A stretch of DNA of 64,000 nt from Candidatus Freyarchaeota archaeon. GTDB lineage: Archaea > Asgardarchaeota > Jordiarchaeia > Jordiarchaeales > Jordiarchaeaceae. The position numbers and the translations under genes were made by a program. Location of the stretch: the NCBI GenBank assembly GCA_030587365.1, contig JAUQZE010000023.1, positions 62,001 through 126,000 of the forward strand, written 5' to 3'. Of the stretch, positions 1-7,964 are shown in pieces (position 1 is the first letter of the stretch; every line of letters begins with the position of its first letter). The notes beneath the pieces were generated by a model that worked only from the letters and a program-made list of their open reading frames with translations, was not told where the DNA came from and searched no databases.

Positions 1-182
1 ATCTAAAAGACCCCAGCAAAGATTTGGAGGAGGCAATAGAAGAGCAAAAGAAGAGAGACCACCCATCTTATGTTCACGATTTAAAGGCTTTCTTTGAAGA
101 AGCCGGTTTCAAGGTGGAAGGCATAGAGGAGATAGTGTCGCCGGCAATGGGAATAATCATCGCAAGAAAGCCTAAGCAATAA
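1..182 (+). CDS. SAM-dependent methyltransferase, C-terminal fragment (cut by window start)
   Basis: The reading frame enters at base 3 and ends at TAA 180-182. It encodes about 59 residues that match the C-terminus of the next gene: both end with a Tyr-Val-containing stretch, then FFEEAGxxV, an EEIV motif, and a hydrophobic GII tail. This makes the two genes tandem paralogues. No catalytic motif lies in the visible part, so the methyltransferase call rests on similarity to its neighbour, which does carry the SAM-binding motif. The start and most of the protein lie outside the window. Confidence 0.75.
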   Translation, partial: LKDPSKDLEEAIEEQKKRDHPSYVHDLKAFFEEAGFKVEGIEEIVSPAMGIIIARKPKQ

Positions 183-183
183 T

Positions 184-195
184 TTTTTTATAATA
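184..195 (+). promoter_or_regulatory. TATA-like box of the methyltransferase gene
   Basis: An A/T-only tract, TTTTTTATAATA, sits about 30 bases before GTG 223 and ATG 226. That spacing fits an archaeal promoter producing a leaderless or nearly leaderless transcript. There is no clear ribosome binding site before 223, which agrees with this reading. Confidence 0.45.
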
Positions 196-222
196 TGCCT
201 AATGTTTAGTTAATAATAGTTT

Positions 223-939
223 GTGATGTTCCAAATATTTTTGGTGATGACGTTGTCCAATAAAGATGTGGTGGAGCGTTTTGATGGTGTAGCGGAAAGC
301 TATGATGAACGCACTTCAAAATGGCCCGGGTATGATAAGCTAATAATAAGAATTGTTGAGTTAGCAAATCCCAGGGAAAGTGACATTGTGCTAGACATGG
401 GGGCAGGAACCGGTAGTGTTTCATTCGCCTTTGCGCCAAAAGTGAGTAGGGTTGTGGCTATGGATATTGCGGAAAAAATGCTGAAGGTCGGTAGAAAAAA
501 AGCCAAAGAGAATAATTTACAAAATGTTGAATTTAGATACGGCGACTTCGAGAACCCAAACTACAAAGAAAAAGTGGACATTATTGTAACCAACATCGCC
601 TTCCACCATCTCACCCATGAACAAAAAAGAAAAGTAATAAGAAACTGGTACGATCTCCTTAAACCCGGAGGAAGAGTGATTATAGGAGATATGATGTTTT
701 TCTTCGACCCGATTAAGGAGAGGGAGAGAGCAATCAAGTTAATGGCAGTTCTCGCTGAGAGATACGCGGTTAAGAAAAAGGGTGAAGATTTGAAAAGCAC
801 CATGGAGAGATACAAGAAAACAGATCACCCCATATATGTTTACACACTAAAAGAGTTTTTCGAAGAAGCAGGTTACAGGGTGACAGCGATAGAAGAAATA
901 GTGCCACCAATCCTGGGGATAATATGCGCTCAAAAATAA
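223..939 (+). CDS. Class I SAM-dependent methyltransferase (UbiE-like)
   Basis: 238 residues from GTG 223; ATG 226 and ATG 247 (MTLSNK) are in-frame alternatives. The Rossmann motif I VLDMGAGTG lies near residues 56-65. An acidic residue ending strand 2 (MDIAEKM) and a post-II segment (VTNIAFHHL) follow, then a typical 'LLKPGGRVIIGD' strand. These are the hallmarks of small class I methyltransferases of the UbiE/menaquinone group; the substrate cannot be read from sequence. The C-terminus is closely similar to the truncated gene just upstream, so the pair arose by tandem duplication. A TATA-like box at 184-195 suggests its own promoter. Confidence 0.85.
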   Translation: MMFQIFLVMTLSNKDVVERFDGVAESYDERTSKWPGYDKLIIRIVELANPRESDIVLDMGAGTGSVSFAFAPKVSRVVAMDIAEKMLKVGRKKAKENNLQNVEFRYGDFENPNYKEKVDIIVTNIAFHHLTHEQKRKVIRNWYDLLKPGGRVIIGDMMFFFDPIKERERAIKLMAVLAERYAVKKKGEDLKSTMERYKKTDHPIYVYTLKEFFEEAGYRVTAIEEIVPPILGIICAQK

Positions 940-1116
940 TAACAAACTAGTCAGGAAACAAAACTAATACTCCCATAGATTGCAGAAGATGTCTCTTTAA
1001 TGTCAAAAAGCCGTGTCAGCTGAAATTTCTAGGGTTTTCTCTTTTCCTAGGGCTTAAAGGCATTTAATGGAAAAATATTTATATTTTTCCTAATTGTTAT
1101 CATTATTGGTGATTAT

Positions 1117-1362
1117 ATGGTAATTATGGAGAGAAGGAATGTTGATTCCCAAGGGAGATTGCTACTACCATCTTCGTGGAGAAAGAAGCATATGGTAGAC
1201 GGGGACGAGGTCTATATGGTTATTCTCGATGACAGAATTGAGATTTTGCCACTAAAATCTGACCTCAAAAAATTTGTGGATTCGGTTGAGGTTGACATCC
1301 CTGAAGGATCATTTTTGGACTATCACAAGTTAAGAAAAGAGTTAAGAAGGGAGTTCAAATGA
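1117..1362 (+). CDS. vapB: AbrB/SpoVT-family antitoxin (VapB-like)
   Basis: An 81-residue protein with an N-terminal swapped-hairpin AbrB fold: 'NVDSQGRLLLPSSWR' followed by 'DGDEVYMVILDDRIEILP'. The C-terminal third is a charged helix of the kind that wraps the partner toxin. It overlaps the next gene by four bases (ATGA at 1359-1362), so the two are translationally coupled, as in VapBC operons. An A/T tract at about 1071-1091 is a plausible TATA region. AbrB antitoxins normally bind their own promoter, so autorepression is expected but not visible here. Confidence 0.85.
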   Translation: MVIMERRNVDSQGRLLLPSSWRKKHMVDGDEVYMVILDDRIEILPLKSDLKKFVDSVEVDIPEGSFLDYHKLRKELRREFK

Positions 1363-1775
1363 GATTCGTGGACTCTAATGTATTCGTCTATGCCATCCTC
1401 AAACCGAAGAGAAAGCTAACAAAAGAGGAGGAAGAACTTAAAAACAAAGCCAAAATGATTTACCAAAGAATAGTCAAAAATGAGGAAGTAGTCACCTCAG
1501 TTGTACACCTCTCTGAGGTCGCAAATATACTAGAAGATGCGGCGAATCTTACCTACTCAATAAACTTCATTGAAGAAGTTTATAAGACAAAGAACATTCA
1601 AATAGAAGGAGTTACCAAAGAAGACTACTTTTCAGCCACCCTAGAAGCTAAAAACAAAAACATAAGCATAAACGACATGCTAGCATACCTAATAATGTTA
1701 AGAAGAGGAATAGAAGAGATATTTTCCTTTGACAGACACTTCGACAATCTAAAGGTAGTTAGATTGGAAGACTGA
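1359..1775 (+). CDS. vapC: PIN-domain ribonuclease toxin (VapC-like)
   Basis: 138 residues with the acidic constellation of a PIN nuclease: Asp5 in MRFVDSN, Glu53 in HLSEVAN, Asp106 in SINDML and an acidic residue near Asp125/129 in FSFDRHFD. PIN toxins cleave RNA in a Mg2+-dependent way and are held inactive by the cognate antitoxin. The start overlaps the antitoxin stop. All four acidic positions are present, so it should be an active nuclease. It could alternatively be a housekeeping PIN protein, but the coupled AbrB gene favours toxin-antitoxin. Confidence 0.85.
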   Translation: MRFVDSNVFVYAILKPKRKLTKEEEELKNKAKMIYQRIVKNEEVVTSVVHLSEVANILEDAANLTYSINFIEEVYKTKNIQIEGVTKEDYFSATLEAKNKNISINDMLAYLIMLRRGIEEIFSFDRHFDNLKVVRLED

Positions 1776-1795
1776 TATAGGAATGGTGAAAATTT

Positions 1796-2140
1796 ATGGC
1801 GTCCGGTAAAGAAATAAAAAAATCTTTGGAGAAATGGACAAGTATATTGGAGCGTCCGGAAATTGCTGAGAAATTTGAGGGATATAACAAAACTATGCAA
1901 TTTATTTTTCCAGATATTAACTTTAAATTGCAGTTAATTTTCCGGGATAAAAAAGTGCGAGTTGAAGAGGATTTGGATGAAAAAGCGGAAATGAGTTTGG
2001 AGGTTAATTCGGACATTTTTCTACAAATATTAAATGGTGAAGTTGATCCCATGGACGCTTTCATGGAAGGCACACTTAAACCTAGAGGAACCATGTCGGA
2101 TTTGGAAAAGTTGCAAATTTTTATTAGCGAGAGAGGTTGA
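1796..2140 (+). CDS. SCP2 sterol-binding-fold protein
   Basis: 114 residues matching the SCP2 domain: a helical N-terminus, alternating beta strands (LQLIFRDKKVRVEED), then 'MSLEVNSDIFLQILNGEVD', 'PMDAFMEGTLKPRG' and a final 'DLEKLQIF' helix. SCP2 folds form a hydrophobic tunnel that binds lipids or acyl groups; in archaea the ligand is unknown. It starts 20 bases after the vapC stop and may be co-transcribed, although no functional link is evident. The single domain fills the whole protein. Confidence 0.8.
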   Translation: MASGKEIKKSLEKWTSILERPEIAEKFEGYNKTMQFIFPDINFKLQLIFRDKKVRVEEDLDEKAEMSLEVNSDIFLQILNGEVDPMDAFMEGTLKPRGTMSDLEKLQIFISERG

Positions 2141-2234
2141 ACTTACTGAAAAAGGGTAAGATTTAGCCAATGGGCTCATTGATTGATATTTTTATCAATT
2201 TTTTATGAAGATGTATTCGTGTAAGGTGGATTTT

Positions 2235-3380
2235 ATGGATTTTGTAAAATTTGGTATAATTGGGTGCGGAATTGCTTCCATGTACCACGTTTTGGCTTTC
2301 AAGAATGTTCCAAATCCCAAACTAAAGTTCGTCGCCGCGTATGACGTGAATGAGAAAGCTTTGACCAATTTTGCAAAGAAGCATAAAGCGACACCTTATA
2401 ATAGCTTAGAAGGACTTCTTCATAGCGATATTGACGCTGTGCTTATACTGCTTCCACACTATTTACACGCACCAGTAACCAAGGCTGCGGCGGAAGCTGG
2501 AAAACACGTACTCTGTGAAAAGCCTATGGCATGCACACTTGAAGAGTGCGATGAAATGATTGCCGCCACTAAGAAAGCCGGTGTAAAATTCATGATTGCG
2601 GAAAATCATCGTTTCCTTCCCGCCCATAAACTAATAAAAGATTTAGTGGAACGAGATTTTATTGGAGATATTTTTCTCGGTCGAACTTATGAAGGGGCGT
2701 ATGATGACCCAAACAATTTTCTCGATCCAAACATTTGGCATTTTACCTATGATAAGGGAGGCGGAGGAGTGGTTGCGGATCAGGGAGTCCACAAATTTTC
2801 CCTCTTGAATTGGCTTATCGGTGAAGTTGATTCTGCACAGTGCTGGCTGGGAAAAGCATTTGACAGCCCCCCTAATAAGGGAGAGGACAACGGGATTATT
2901 CTCCTGCGTTACAAGAGTGGAGCTATGATAGATGTAGTGGTTACCTCCACCGCTATTCATCCACTTAACAATACACTGGAATTACATGGAACTAAAGGCA
3001 CAATACTGGAAGATCATTCATGGGAAAAGCCTGTCAAAATTTTATCGTCACATAAAGATGCAGAAAAAAAGGGAGAATTCTACAGCCCCTTAAAAGAGAT
3101 AGAACACGGTCCCTATCCAAAATATTACACCATTTCTGCCTACTATGAAGACACACATTTTGCTGAGTGTATACTGAATGATACTACTCCCGAATTTACT
3201 CCTGAACAAGCAAAGGAAGCTGTCGCAGTGGTACTTCTCGCTTATCTTTCTGCTAAAAAGGGAACTATTGCTACCATTGACGAATTAAGGATTATCGCCA
3301 AAAAAAGAGAAACAAAAAGCATACTAGAGGGACTGGAAAAAGTGACACAAAAAAATTATAAAAATATGAGATGGCGATGA
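2235..3380 (+). CDS. Gfo/Idh/MocA-family NAD(P)-dependent oxidoreductase
   Basis: The N-terminal Rossmann fold starts immediately (FGIIGCGIASMYHV, a GxGxxxxxH-type dinucleotide motif). It is followed by 'HVLCEKPMACTLEECDEM', the strongly conserved EKP motif of this family whose Lys contacts substrate and cofactor. The C-terminal alpha/beta domain contains 'GGGGVVADQGVHKFSLLNWL' with the catalytic-type Asp and His. Such enzymes oxidise or reduce sugars and cyclitols; the specific substrate cannot be told. ATG 2235 is preferred because AAGGTGGA lies 5 bases upstream; the frame is open back to 2205. A T-rich TATA-like region lies at about 2184-2200. Confidence 0.88.
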   Translation: MDFVKFGIIGCGIASMYHVLAFKNVPNPKLKFVAAYDVNEKALTNFAKKHKATPYNSLEGLLHSDIDAVLILLPHYLHAPVTKAAAEAGKHVLCEKPMACTLEECDEMIAATKKAGVKFMIAENHRFLPAHKLIKDLVERDFIGDIFLGRTYEGAYDDPNNFLDPNIWHFTYDKGGGGVVADQGVHKFSLLNWLIGEVDSAQCWLGKAFDSPPNKGEDNGIILLRYKSGAMIDVVVTSTAIHPLNNTLELHGTKGTILEDHSWEKPVKILSSHKDAEKKGEFYSPLKEIEHGPYPKYYTISAYYEDTHFAECILNDTTPEFTPEQAKEAVAVVLLAYLSAKKGTIATIDELRIIAKKRETKSILEGLEKVTQKNYKNMRWR

Positions 3381-3690
3381 AAGACAGCACCAGAGCGCAA
3401 CCCTTAATCACTTGAAACACTACAGCGATGAGAAAATCAAGATGTAAAGGATTAATTGTTCGTAAGGCCATGGATTGAGCTGCCATACTGTAAAATTTAG
3501 AATCGCCGCAAAACTTTATTTTATGAGTTAAAGTGAGAACAAGTCTAAAAAATTTATCGCCACACAATTGACATTAATATCCTACTTGACCATGAAATGC
3601 AGAATTGCGTAGAACTGTTCCAAAAAGCTTTTCTATAAGCCGACCTTTTACAGAGAACATATTTAGAAAAAATTTTTGGGAGAAGGTTTT
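3381..3690. other. Intergenic region without a recognisable gene
   Basis: About 310 bases between the oxidoreductase and the nitroreductase relic. An antisense open frame here (running into the oxidoreductase) has no recognisable motif, and I treat it as a shadow. The sequence AGAAGG at 3681-3686 is a ribosome binding site for the following gene. Confidence 0.5.
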
Positions 3691-4250
3691 ATGGATGTAA
3701 AACAGGCAATAAACGAGAGAAGGGCTTATCGCTCATTGGAGCCTGTAAAAATAACAGAGCAGTTAGTCAAGGATCTTGCTGAAAGCGCTCAACTGACCCC
3801 TTCTTGTTTAATAATCGACCCGGGAGGTTCGTTTTTGTATATGCGCCTAAAGCTCTGGAGAAAGTGTATTCTTGCTTGGATAAAGGCAACGAATGGGCAA
3901 AGGCAAGTTCCATGATTATAGCAGTTTTCAGTAGGAAAGAAAATGATTGTTTCATTAAACCAAGAGAATATTATCTATTCGACACGGGTATGGCGACAGC
4001 GTTTATTATACTGAGAGCCGCTGAACTGGGACTAGTTGCTCATCCTATAGCGGGATACGATGAGGTACGGGTGAAGAAGGTGCTTAATATTATTCCAGAG
4101 GATATGATAGTCATCACATTGGTTATCGTTGGTAAACATTCGGAAACCATAAGCCCCGTCCTTTCGGATAAACAAAAAGAGAGTGAAACGAAAAGACCAG
4201 AAAGACTACCTCTCGAAAAATTCGCCTATAAAAACACTTTCAAACAATAA
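3691..4250 (+). pseudogene. Nitroreductase-family flavoprotein, frameshifted
   Basis: ATG 3691, preceded by GGAGAAGG, opens a typical nitroreductase N-terminus (MDVKQAINERRAYRSLEPVK) with the Arg-rich FMN phosphate-binding segment. The frame then leaves homology after 'LTPSC' at 3805-3807. Homology resumes one frame over with 'FNNRPGRFVFV' (expected 'xNxQPWRFVVV') and runs to 4250 through the 'TAFIILRAAELGLVAHPI' helix. One missing T in the T-run at 3807-3809 explains the break, so the ancestral protein was about 186 residues. This may be a real mutation or a homopolymer sequencing error. No other damage is visible, so decay would be recent. Confidence 0.8.
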
Positions 4251-4321
4251 AAATTACAAAAAATATTTTATTTTATTCTATTCCTTTTCTTGGGATTCTT
4301 TTCTTTCCTTAATATTTAGTA

Positions 4322-4441
4322 CTATTTCAAAATTCGGACCGCAACCACTGGCAGGAGCACAACCACTATAACCATGATTAGAATTCTTCCCGTAGCGGTC
4401 TTTTGATTTCTTTCTTCCTTCTTCCTTTTTTGTACCCACAT
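4322..4441 (-). CDS. Small single-pass membrane protein (39 aa)
   Basis: ATG at 4441 is preceded on the minus strand by AGGAG with a 7-base spacer, which supports translation. The first 19 residues are strongly basic and hydrophilic (MWVQKRKKEERNQK...). They are followed by an unbroken hydrophobic helix (ILIMVIVVVLLPVVAV) and a short basic tail. The positive-inside rule predicts a cytoplasmic N-terminus. It lies 120 bases downstream of the DsrE-like gene in the same direction and may share its transcript. I do not recognise a family. Confidence 0.45.
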   Translation of the reverse strand: MWVQKRKKEERNQKTATGRILIMVIVVVLLPVVAVRILK

Positions 4442-4561
4442 CACTCAACTCCTAAGTTATGTTAATAAACAAGCTACGTTTTTTATAATAACTTTTGCGT
4501 GGTTTCGCGCAACATTTTTTTGAAAATAAAAAGTGGGAGTAAGAAGGTAGTCGAATTTTGA

Positions 4562-4984
4562 TTATGCAAGAACCAGCACTTTGTCTGCATCAGACGCTAT
4601 GTCTAGAAATGTAGCAGCACCGACGATATCTTCCACTTCGGGTATCAGATCTTCTTTCTTAAGACCGAAAAGTTCTAGAGTTGTTGAACATGCATGTAGA
4701 TGTACTTTACCTGTTTTCACTAGTTCACTTAACATCTCCGATGGCTTCTTGAATCCAGACTTCATCATTTTCCGCTTCATCATCCACGTAGCAAGGCTTC
4801 TCATTCCAGGTGGCATTTGGACTTTCGCCTTGTCTGCTTTTCCCTTCCTCAGAAGGTTTAGTCCCCAGAATGTGAAGAACATATGAGTTTCAACATCCAT
4901 GGCTACTCCGGTTCTTGAAAGTATTATGCTCATCATCAGTTTTTCAAACTTGTCGCTCCCAACAATAAATGCCATAGTTTCCAT
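4562..4984 (-). CDS. DsrE/DsrF-like (DsrE2-type) sulfur-relay family protein
   Basis: 140 residues with the DsrE fold: an N-terminal strand (MAFIVGSDKFEKL), then 'VETHMFFTFWGLNLLRKG', a long basic connecting helix, 'VHLHACSTTLELFGL' with Cys99 in the position used for persulfide transfer, and a C-terminal 'VGAATFLDIASDADKVLVL'. This is the layout of the DsrE/F/H-like peroxiredoxin family of sulfur carriers. A GGGGTG ribosome binding site precedes ATG 4984. The only thiol partner candidate nearby is none; a second DsrE-like gene lies at 22.4 kb in a methionine operon. The actual sulfur donor and acceptor are unknown. Confidence 0.8.
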   Translation of the reverse strand: METMAFIVGSDKFEKLMMSIILSRTGVAMDVETHMFFTFWGLNLLRKGKADKAKVQMPPGMRSLATWMMKRKMMKSGFKKPSEMLSELVKTGKVHLHACSTTLELFGLKKEDLIPEVEDIVGAATFLDIASDADKVLVLA

Positions 4985-5422
4985 TTTTCAATTCACCCCT
5001 TTTTCTATCCTTTTGCTAAAATTTTATCACGCATATTTATCTTCAACGTATAGTGAGCCCCCTTTCTTTTTAGGTACCAAGAAATCTAACAGTTTCTAAA
5101 ATTCTCCTTTGCCTTCTCCTCTGAAACTTTTTCTATTGCCCTTCTAATTGATCGATAAGTCCAGAAAATGCTCGCCCAGCTATTTTGAGAAGTGATTAAT
5201 GGTTCCTTTAGAGAAAACTATACGTTGAATCATTCGTAATCCAATATAGACCTCCAAGTTGAATATATATAAATATTTCTTAAAAAATGGGGATATTTGT
5301 TTCATTTTTATTGTATAAACGGAACAAATATATGTTAGTATGAATACGTCTTAAAATAAAAACCAGATGTTAACCGAATAATATAAAAAACTAACACTAA
5401 AAGAAGTAAAAAGGAGGGCTTT
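4985..5422. other. Intergenic region with a distant 13-bp inverted repeat
   Basis: 438 AT-rich bases between divergent genes. TTCAACGTATAGT (5042-5054) recurs as its exact complement ACTATACGTTGAA (5217-5229), spanning 188 bases. A roughly 40-codon open stretch without start on the minus strand lies between the arms. The run AAAGGAGGG at about 5410-5418 is the ribosome binding site of the Lrp gene. Confidence 0.5.
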
Positions 5423-5935
5423 ATGATGGACTCTTTGGATGATGTGGATTTTAGAATCCTAGAAATACTAGAGAGAAATGCTAGGGCGTCTTTCAGAGAA
5501 ATAGCTATGGAACTGGGTATAGGGGTTTCAACGGTGAGTAGGCGAATAGCGGCTATGGAGGAGATGGATATCATTTCTGGATACTCGGTCAAGTTGAACT
5601 ATGAAAAGTTGGCTAAAGAGGTGGGGTTGAATTTCTTTCCTATCTGTTTCTTTATCCGGATACGCCCGGGTTATGAAGTTAGGAGAGTTATAGAGGAAAT
5701 AGCTGGAACCGAGCATTTTGAAGGCATATGTTATATCTACCATGTTGCTGGGGATTTTGAAATTGCGGCCATGGCGAGGTGTCTCGATAGAAAGGAAACG
5801 ACGAGACTTGTTGAGAGTATTTCCAAAATTGAAGGAGTTGAGAGGGTTACGCCCCACGCCGTTTTGGAAACCTACAAAGAAGAGGTAGGACCAAAGGTAA
5901 GTGTTCTTCGAAAATTAAAAAATAGCAAAAGTTAA
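5423..5935 (+). CDS. Lrp/AsnC-family transcriptional regulator
   Basis: 170 residues. The N-terminal winged helix reads 'LDDVDFRILEILERNARASF', then 'IAMELGIGVSTVSRRIAAME' as the recognition helix pair and 'GYSVKLNYEKL' as the wing. The C-terminal RAM-like domain (FFIRIRPGYEVRRVIEEIAG..., GDFEIAAMARCLD) would form the oligomeric effector pocket. These proteins regulate amino-acid and central metabolism genes in archaea. A strong GGAGGG ribosome binding site sits 5 bases before ATG 5423; ATG 5426 is an alternative. No target can be assigned from the flanks. Confidence 0.88.
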   Translation: MMDSLDDVDFRILEILERNARASFREIAMELGIGVSTVSRRIAAMEEMDIISGYSVKLNYEKLAKEVGLNFFPICFFIRIRPGYEVRRVIEEIAGTEHFEGICYIYHVAGDFEIAAMARCLDRKETTRLVESISKIEGVERVTPHAVLETYKEEVGPKVSVLRKLKNSKS

Positions 5936-5973
5936 ATAATTAAAAATTGAAGGATGAGTTTCTCAATTAGGTG

Positions 5974-6522
5974 CTAACCTCTCATTCTGAGGAGCTTTGG
6001 TATTTCTTCGGGTTTAAAATCGATGTTTGAGAAGATTTTATTTTCTATTTCGAAGGCTTTCCGTTCTAAGTTGTTTATTACTTTTATGGACTCTTCGTCT
6101 TTGCCGTAACGTTCTTTGAGGTATTGGAATCTTTCTTTTAGGGTTACTATATCGGAGTGGCGGACTCGTTTATCGGAATAGTTCACCACTTCCTCCTCTT
6201 TTATTTTAGATGAATCGTTATTCTGATCTAGAAAAACGTGTTGCTTTACAATTTCGGCAACTTCATTATAACCTAATTTTCTCAGCAGAAGCCATGCATC
6301 ATGTGCGTGTCCGGTTCCACTTCTTAGGCTGTCAATCTTTTTAATGTCATGTAAAAGGGCTGCTGCTTCTATTTCGTTAATGTTTAGGTTAAAACCCTTT
6401 TTGTTTAGTTCCTTTGCGAGAAATACCGCTACCCTGCTAACGATTAGGCTATGAGTTATAATGTTCCTTGGCACATTATGTGATCTTAATAGTTCTAGGC
6501 ATTGTTCTCTGCTCGGTATCAT
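5974..6522 (-). CDS. HD-domain phosphohydrolase
   Basis: 182 residues with a metal-dependent HD domain: His24 (ITHSLIVSR), the His58-Asp59 doublet in 'AALLHDIKK', His72/His74 in 'GTGHAHDAW' and His95 in 'IVKQHVFL'. This matches small archaeal HD proteins annotated as nucleotide or cyclic-nucleotide hydrolases. Residues after 110 are helical and charged without further motifs. It ends 38 bases from the Lrp gene, convergently. Metal-site residues are intact, so hydrolase activity is likely. The substrate is not predictable. Confidence 0.8.
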   Translation of the reverse strand: MIPSREQCLELLRSHNVPRNIITHSLIVSRVAVFLAKELNKKGFNLNINEIEAAALLHDIKKIDSLRSGTGHAHDAWLLLRKLGYNEVAEIVKQHVFLDQNNDSSKIKEEEVVNYSDKRVRHSDIVTLKERFQYLKERYGKDEESIKVINNLERKAFEIENKIFSNIDFKPEEIPKLLRMRG

Positions 6523-6714
6523 AGTCTCATCGTAAATCTATTAAGAATTTTTTTATTTTTAAATTCTTTCTTTTCGGTGACTCTATTCAGAAGAGTAATT
6601 TGGAAATTAAGTATCCTTTCAGGCGTTTTTAAAATAATTTTAATCTATAAAAAGTCTAAAATAACTAGTTAAGTGGCTTCTATTAACGAATTCTACAGTA
6701 TGACTTTTTAGAGT

Positions 6715-7854
6715 TTAGAGTGTATCTGGTAAATTTATTAATCGAGAAAGCGTTTCAACATAGCGGAAGCCTTCGTGTCTTATTTTCTTCTCTTGTGCAA
6801 GGTGTAAAGCTAGAAAGTGTAGGGGTTGCATGTATTGAATTGTTGAGAATTCTTCGTCTAAACCCTTCGGCATTTGGACAGAGTATGTTGAGTTGTTTAA
6901 CATTTCGGAGTCATTTTCCTCGCACACTGTATAGGTCGGAATGTTCATGTTTTTGAGTTCCTTCAGTATCTGTATTGTTCGGGTTCTGCTCTTTCCGGGT
7001 TGGGCTATCATTATTACCGGGGTCTTCCCTTCGTCCAGTATCATCATTTGGTAGTGGCAGAATTCCTCCACCTCTACCGCTTCGCTGTGCACCCAGCTAA
7101 GTTCTTTCAGTAATACCTGACCGAATAGAGCGGTTCCATATCCGGGCCCTCCTCCCACAAAGTGGAAGTCGCTACATTTCGAGAAAGCCTTTGCCGCCTT
7201 CATTGTAATTCGGGGATTATCCGGGTGGTAAACGGTGCTTTCCATTAATTTTGGTAGATTAACTATTTGCTGTTCTAGTCTTTTGAATTCTTCCTGAGAG
7301 AGATGTTTTCGGTTTCTTCCCAAGTACATGGCGAGGGCGTAAATTGCTGCTAGGGCTGCGGAGGAGGTGCTTGAGGGATATCCGAACCGTTCTTCTATTC
7401 TGGTAAAGATTGTTTTATAAGCAATTTCAGTAAGAGGGCTTTTTTCATTATCTGTTATTCCAATAATTACTGCGTCCTGCTTTTTAGCGTAATTACAAGC
7501 TTCGAGAACGCGAGGAGTTTTTCCAGAAGCCGAAATGGCGACCACCAAGCTACTCTCATCGACTCTCCTGTACCTTGCGAATTCCAGAGCTTCCTCCGCC
7601 TCGGTGGTTAACCCACTTGTGTTTTCCACAGCGTATCTTCCCGAAACCGCGGCGAAGTACGAGTCTCCACAACCAATTAAAAAGACATGATTCGGATTTC
7701 GTTCTCTTATTTCTTTCGCTAAATCTTCAATTTCTCCTAGAGGTTCTAGTGTTCTTTTTATATCCATGTGCCGATTGAGTACGCTGTTTTTTGTAACCCT
7801 CAAAAAATTACTAATCAGTTGTAACCCTCCTATGATGCTATAGTATATTATCAT
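6715..7854 (-). CDS. SIS-domain aminotransferase/isomerase-like protein (GlmS C-terminal type)
   Basis: Two SIS domains: 'HVFLIGCGDSYFAAVSGRYA' with 'VAISASGKTPRVLEACNYA' in the first, and 'FVGGGPGYGTALFGQVLLKE' with 'SEAVEVEEFCHYQMMILDEG' in the second. This is the architecture of the isomerase half of GlmS and of GlmS-like deglycases. No N-terminal glutaminase domain is present, so ammonia cannot come from glutamine here. A sugar-phosphate isomerase or deaminase role is more likely. The first ~29 residues match nothing. ATG 7767 (MDIKRTLEPL) is a credible alternative start, because a TATA-like stretch and GGAGGG lie inside the long 5' part. Confidence 0.8.
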   Translation of the reverse strand: MIIYYSIIGGLQLISNFLRVTKNSVLNRHMDIKRTLEPLGEIEDLAKEIRERNPNHVFLIGCGDSYFAAVSGRYAVENTSGLTTEAEEALEFARYRRVDESSLVVAISASGKTPRVLEACNYAKKQDAVIIGITDNEKSPLTEIAYKTIFTRIEERFGYPSSTSSAALAAIYALAMYLGRNRKHLSQEEFKRLEQQIVNLPKLMESTVYHPDNPRITMKAAKAFSKCSDFHFVGGGPGYGTALFGQVLLKELSWVHSEAVEVEEFCHYQMMILDEGKTPVIMIAQPGKSRTRTIQILKELKNMNIPTYTVCEENDSEMLNNSTYSVQMPKGLDEEFSTIQYMQPLHFLALHLAQEKKIRHEGFRYVETLSRLINLPDTL

Positions 7855-7964
7855 TGTTGACTAGGGATTTATTAATAGAGTTTTTGGAGATGTCTTGGAT
7901 CAGGTAGTTTAGCGTAAGTTTTAACTATTTAGCTTGTTACTGTTTTTCAAAGGAGGTATCCGGT

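Noticed and set aside
3292..3567. Antisense 91-codon frame overlapping the oxidoreductase end
   Set aside because: Mostly antisense to a well-supported gene and without motifs.
5100..5220. Minus-strand coding-like stretch of about 40 codons between the inverted repeat arms
   Set aside because: It has no start codon and matches no family I recognise, so it was not called as a gene or relic.
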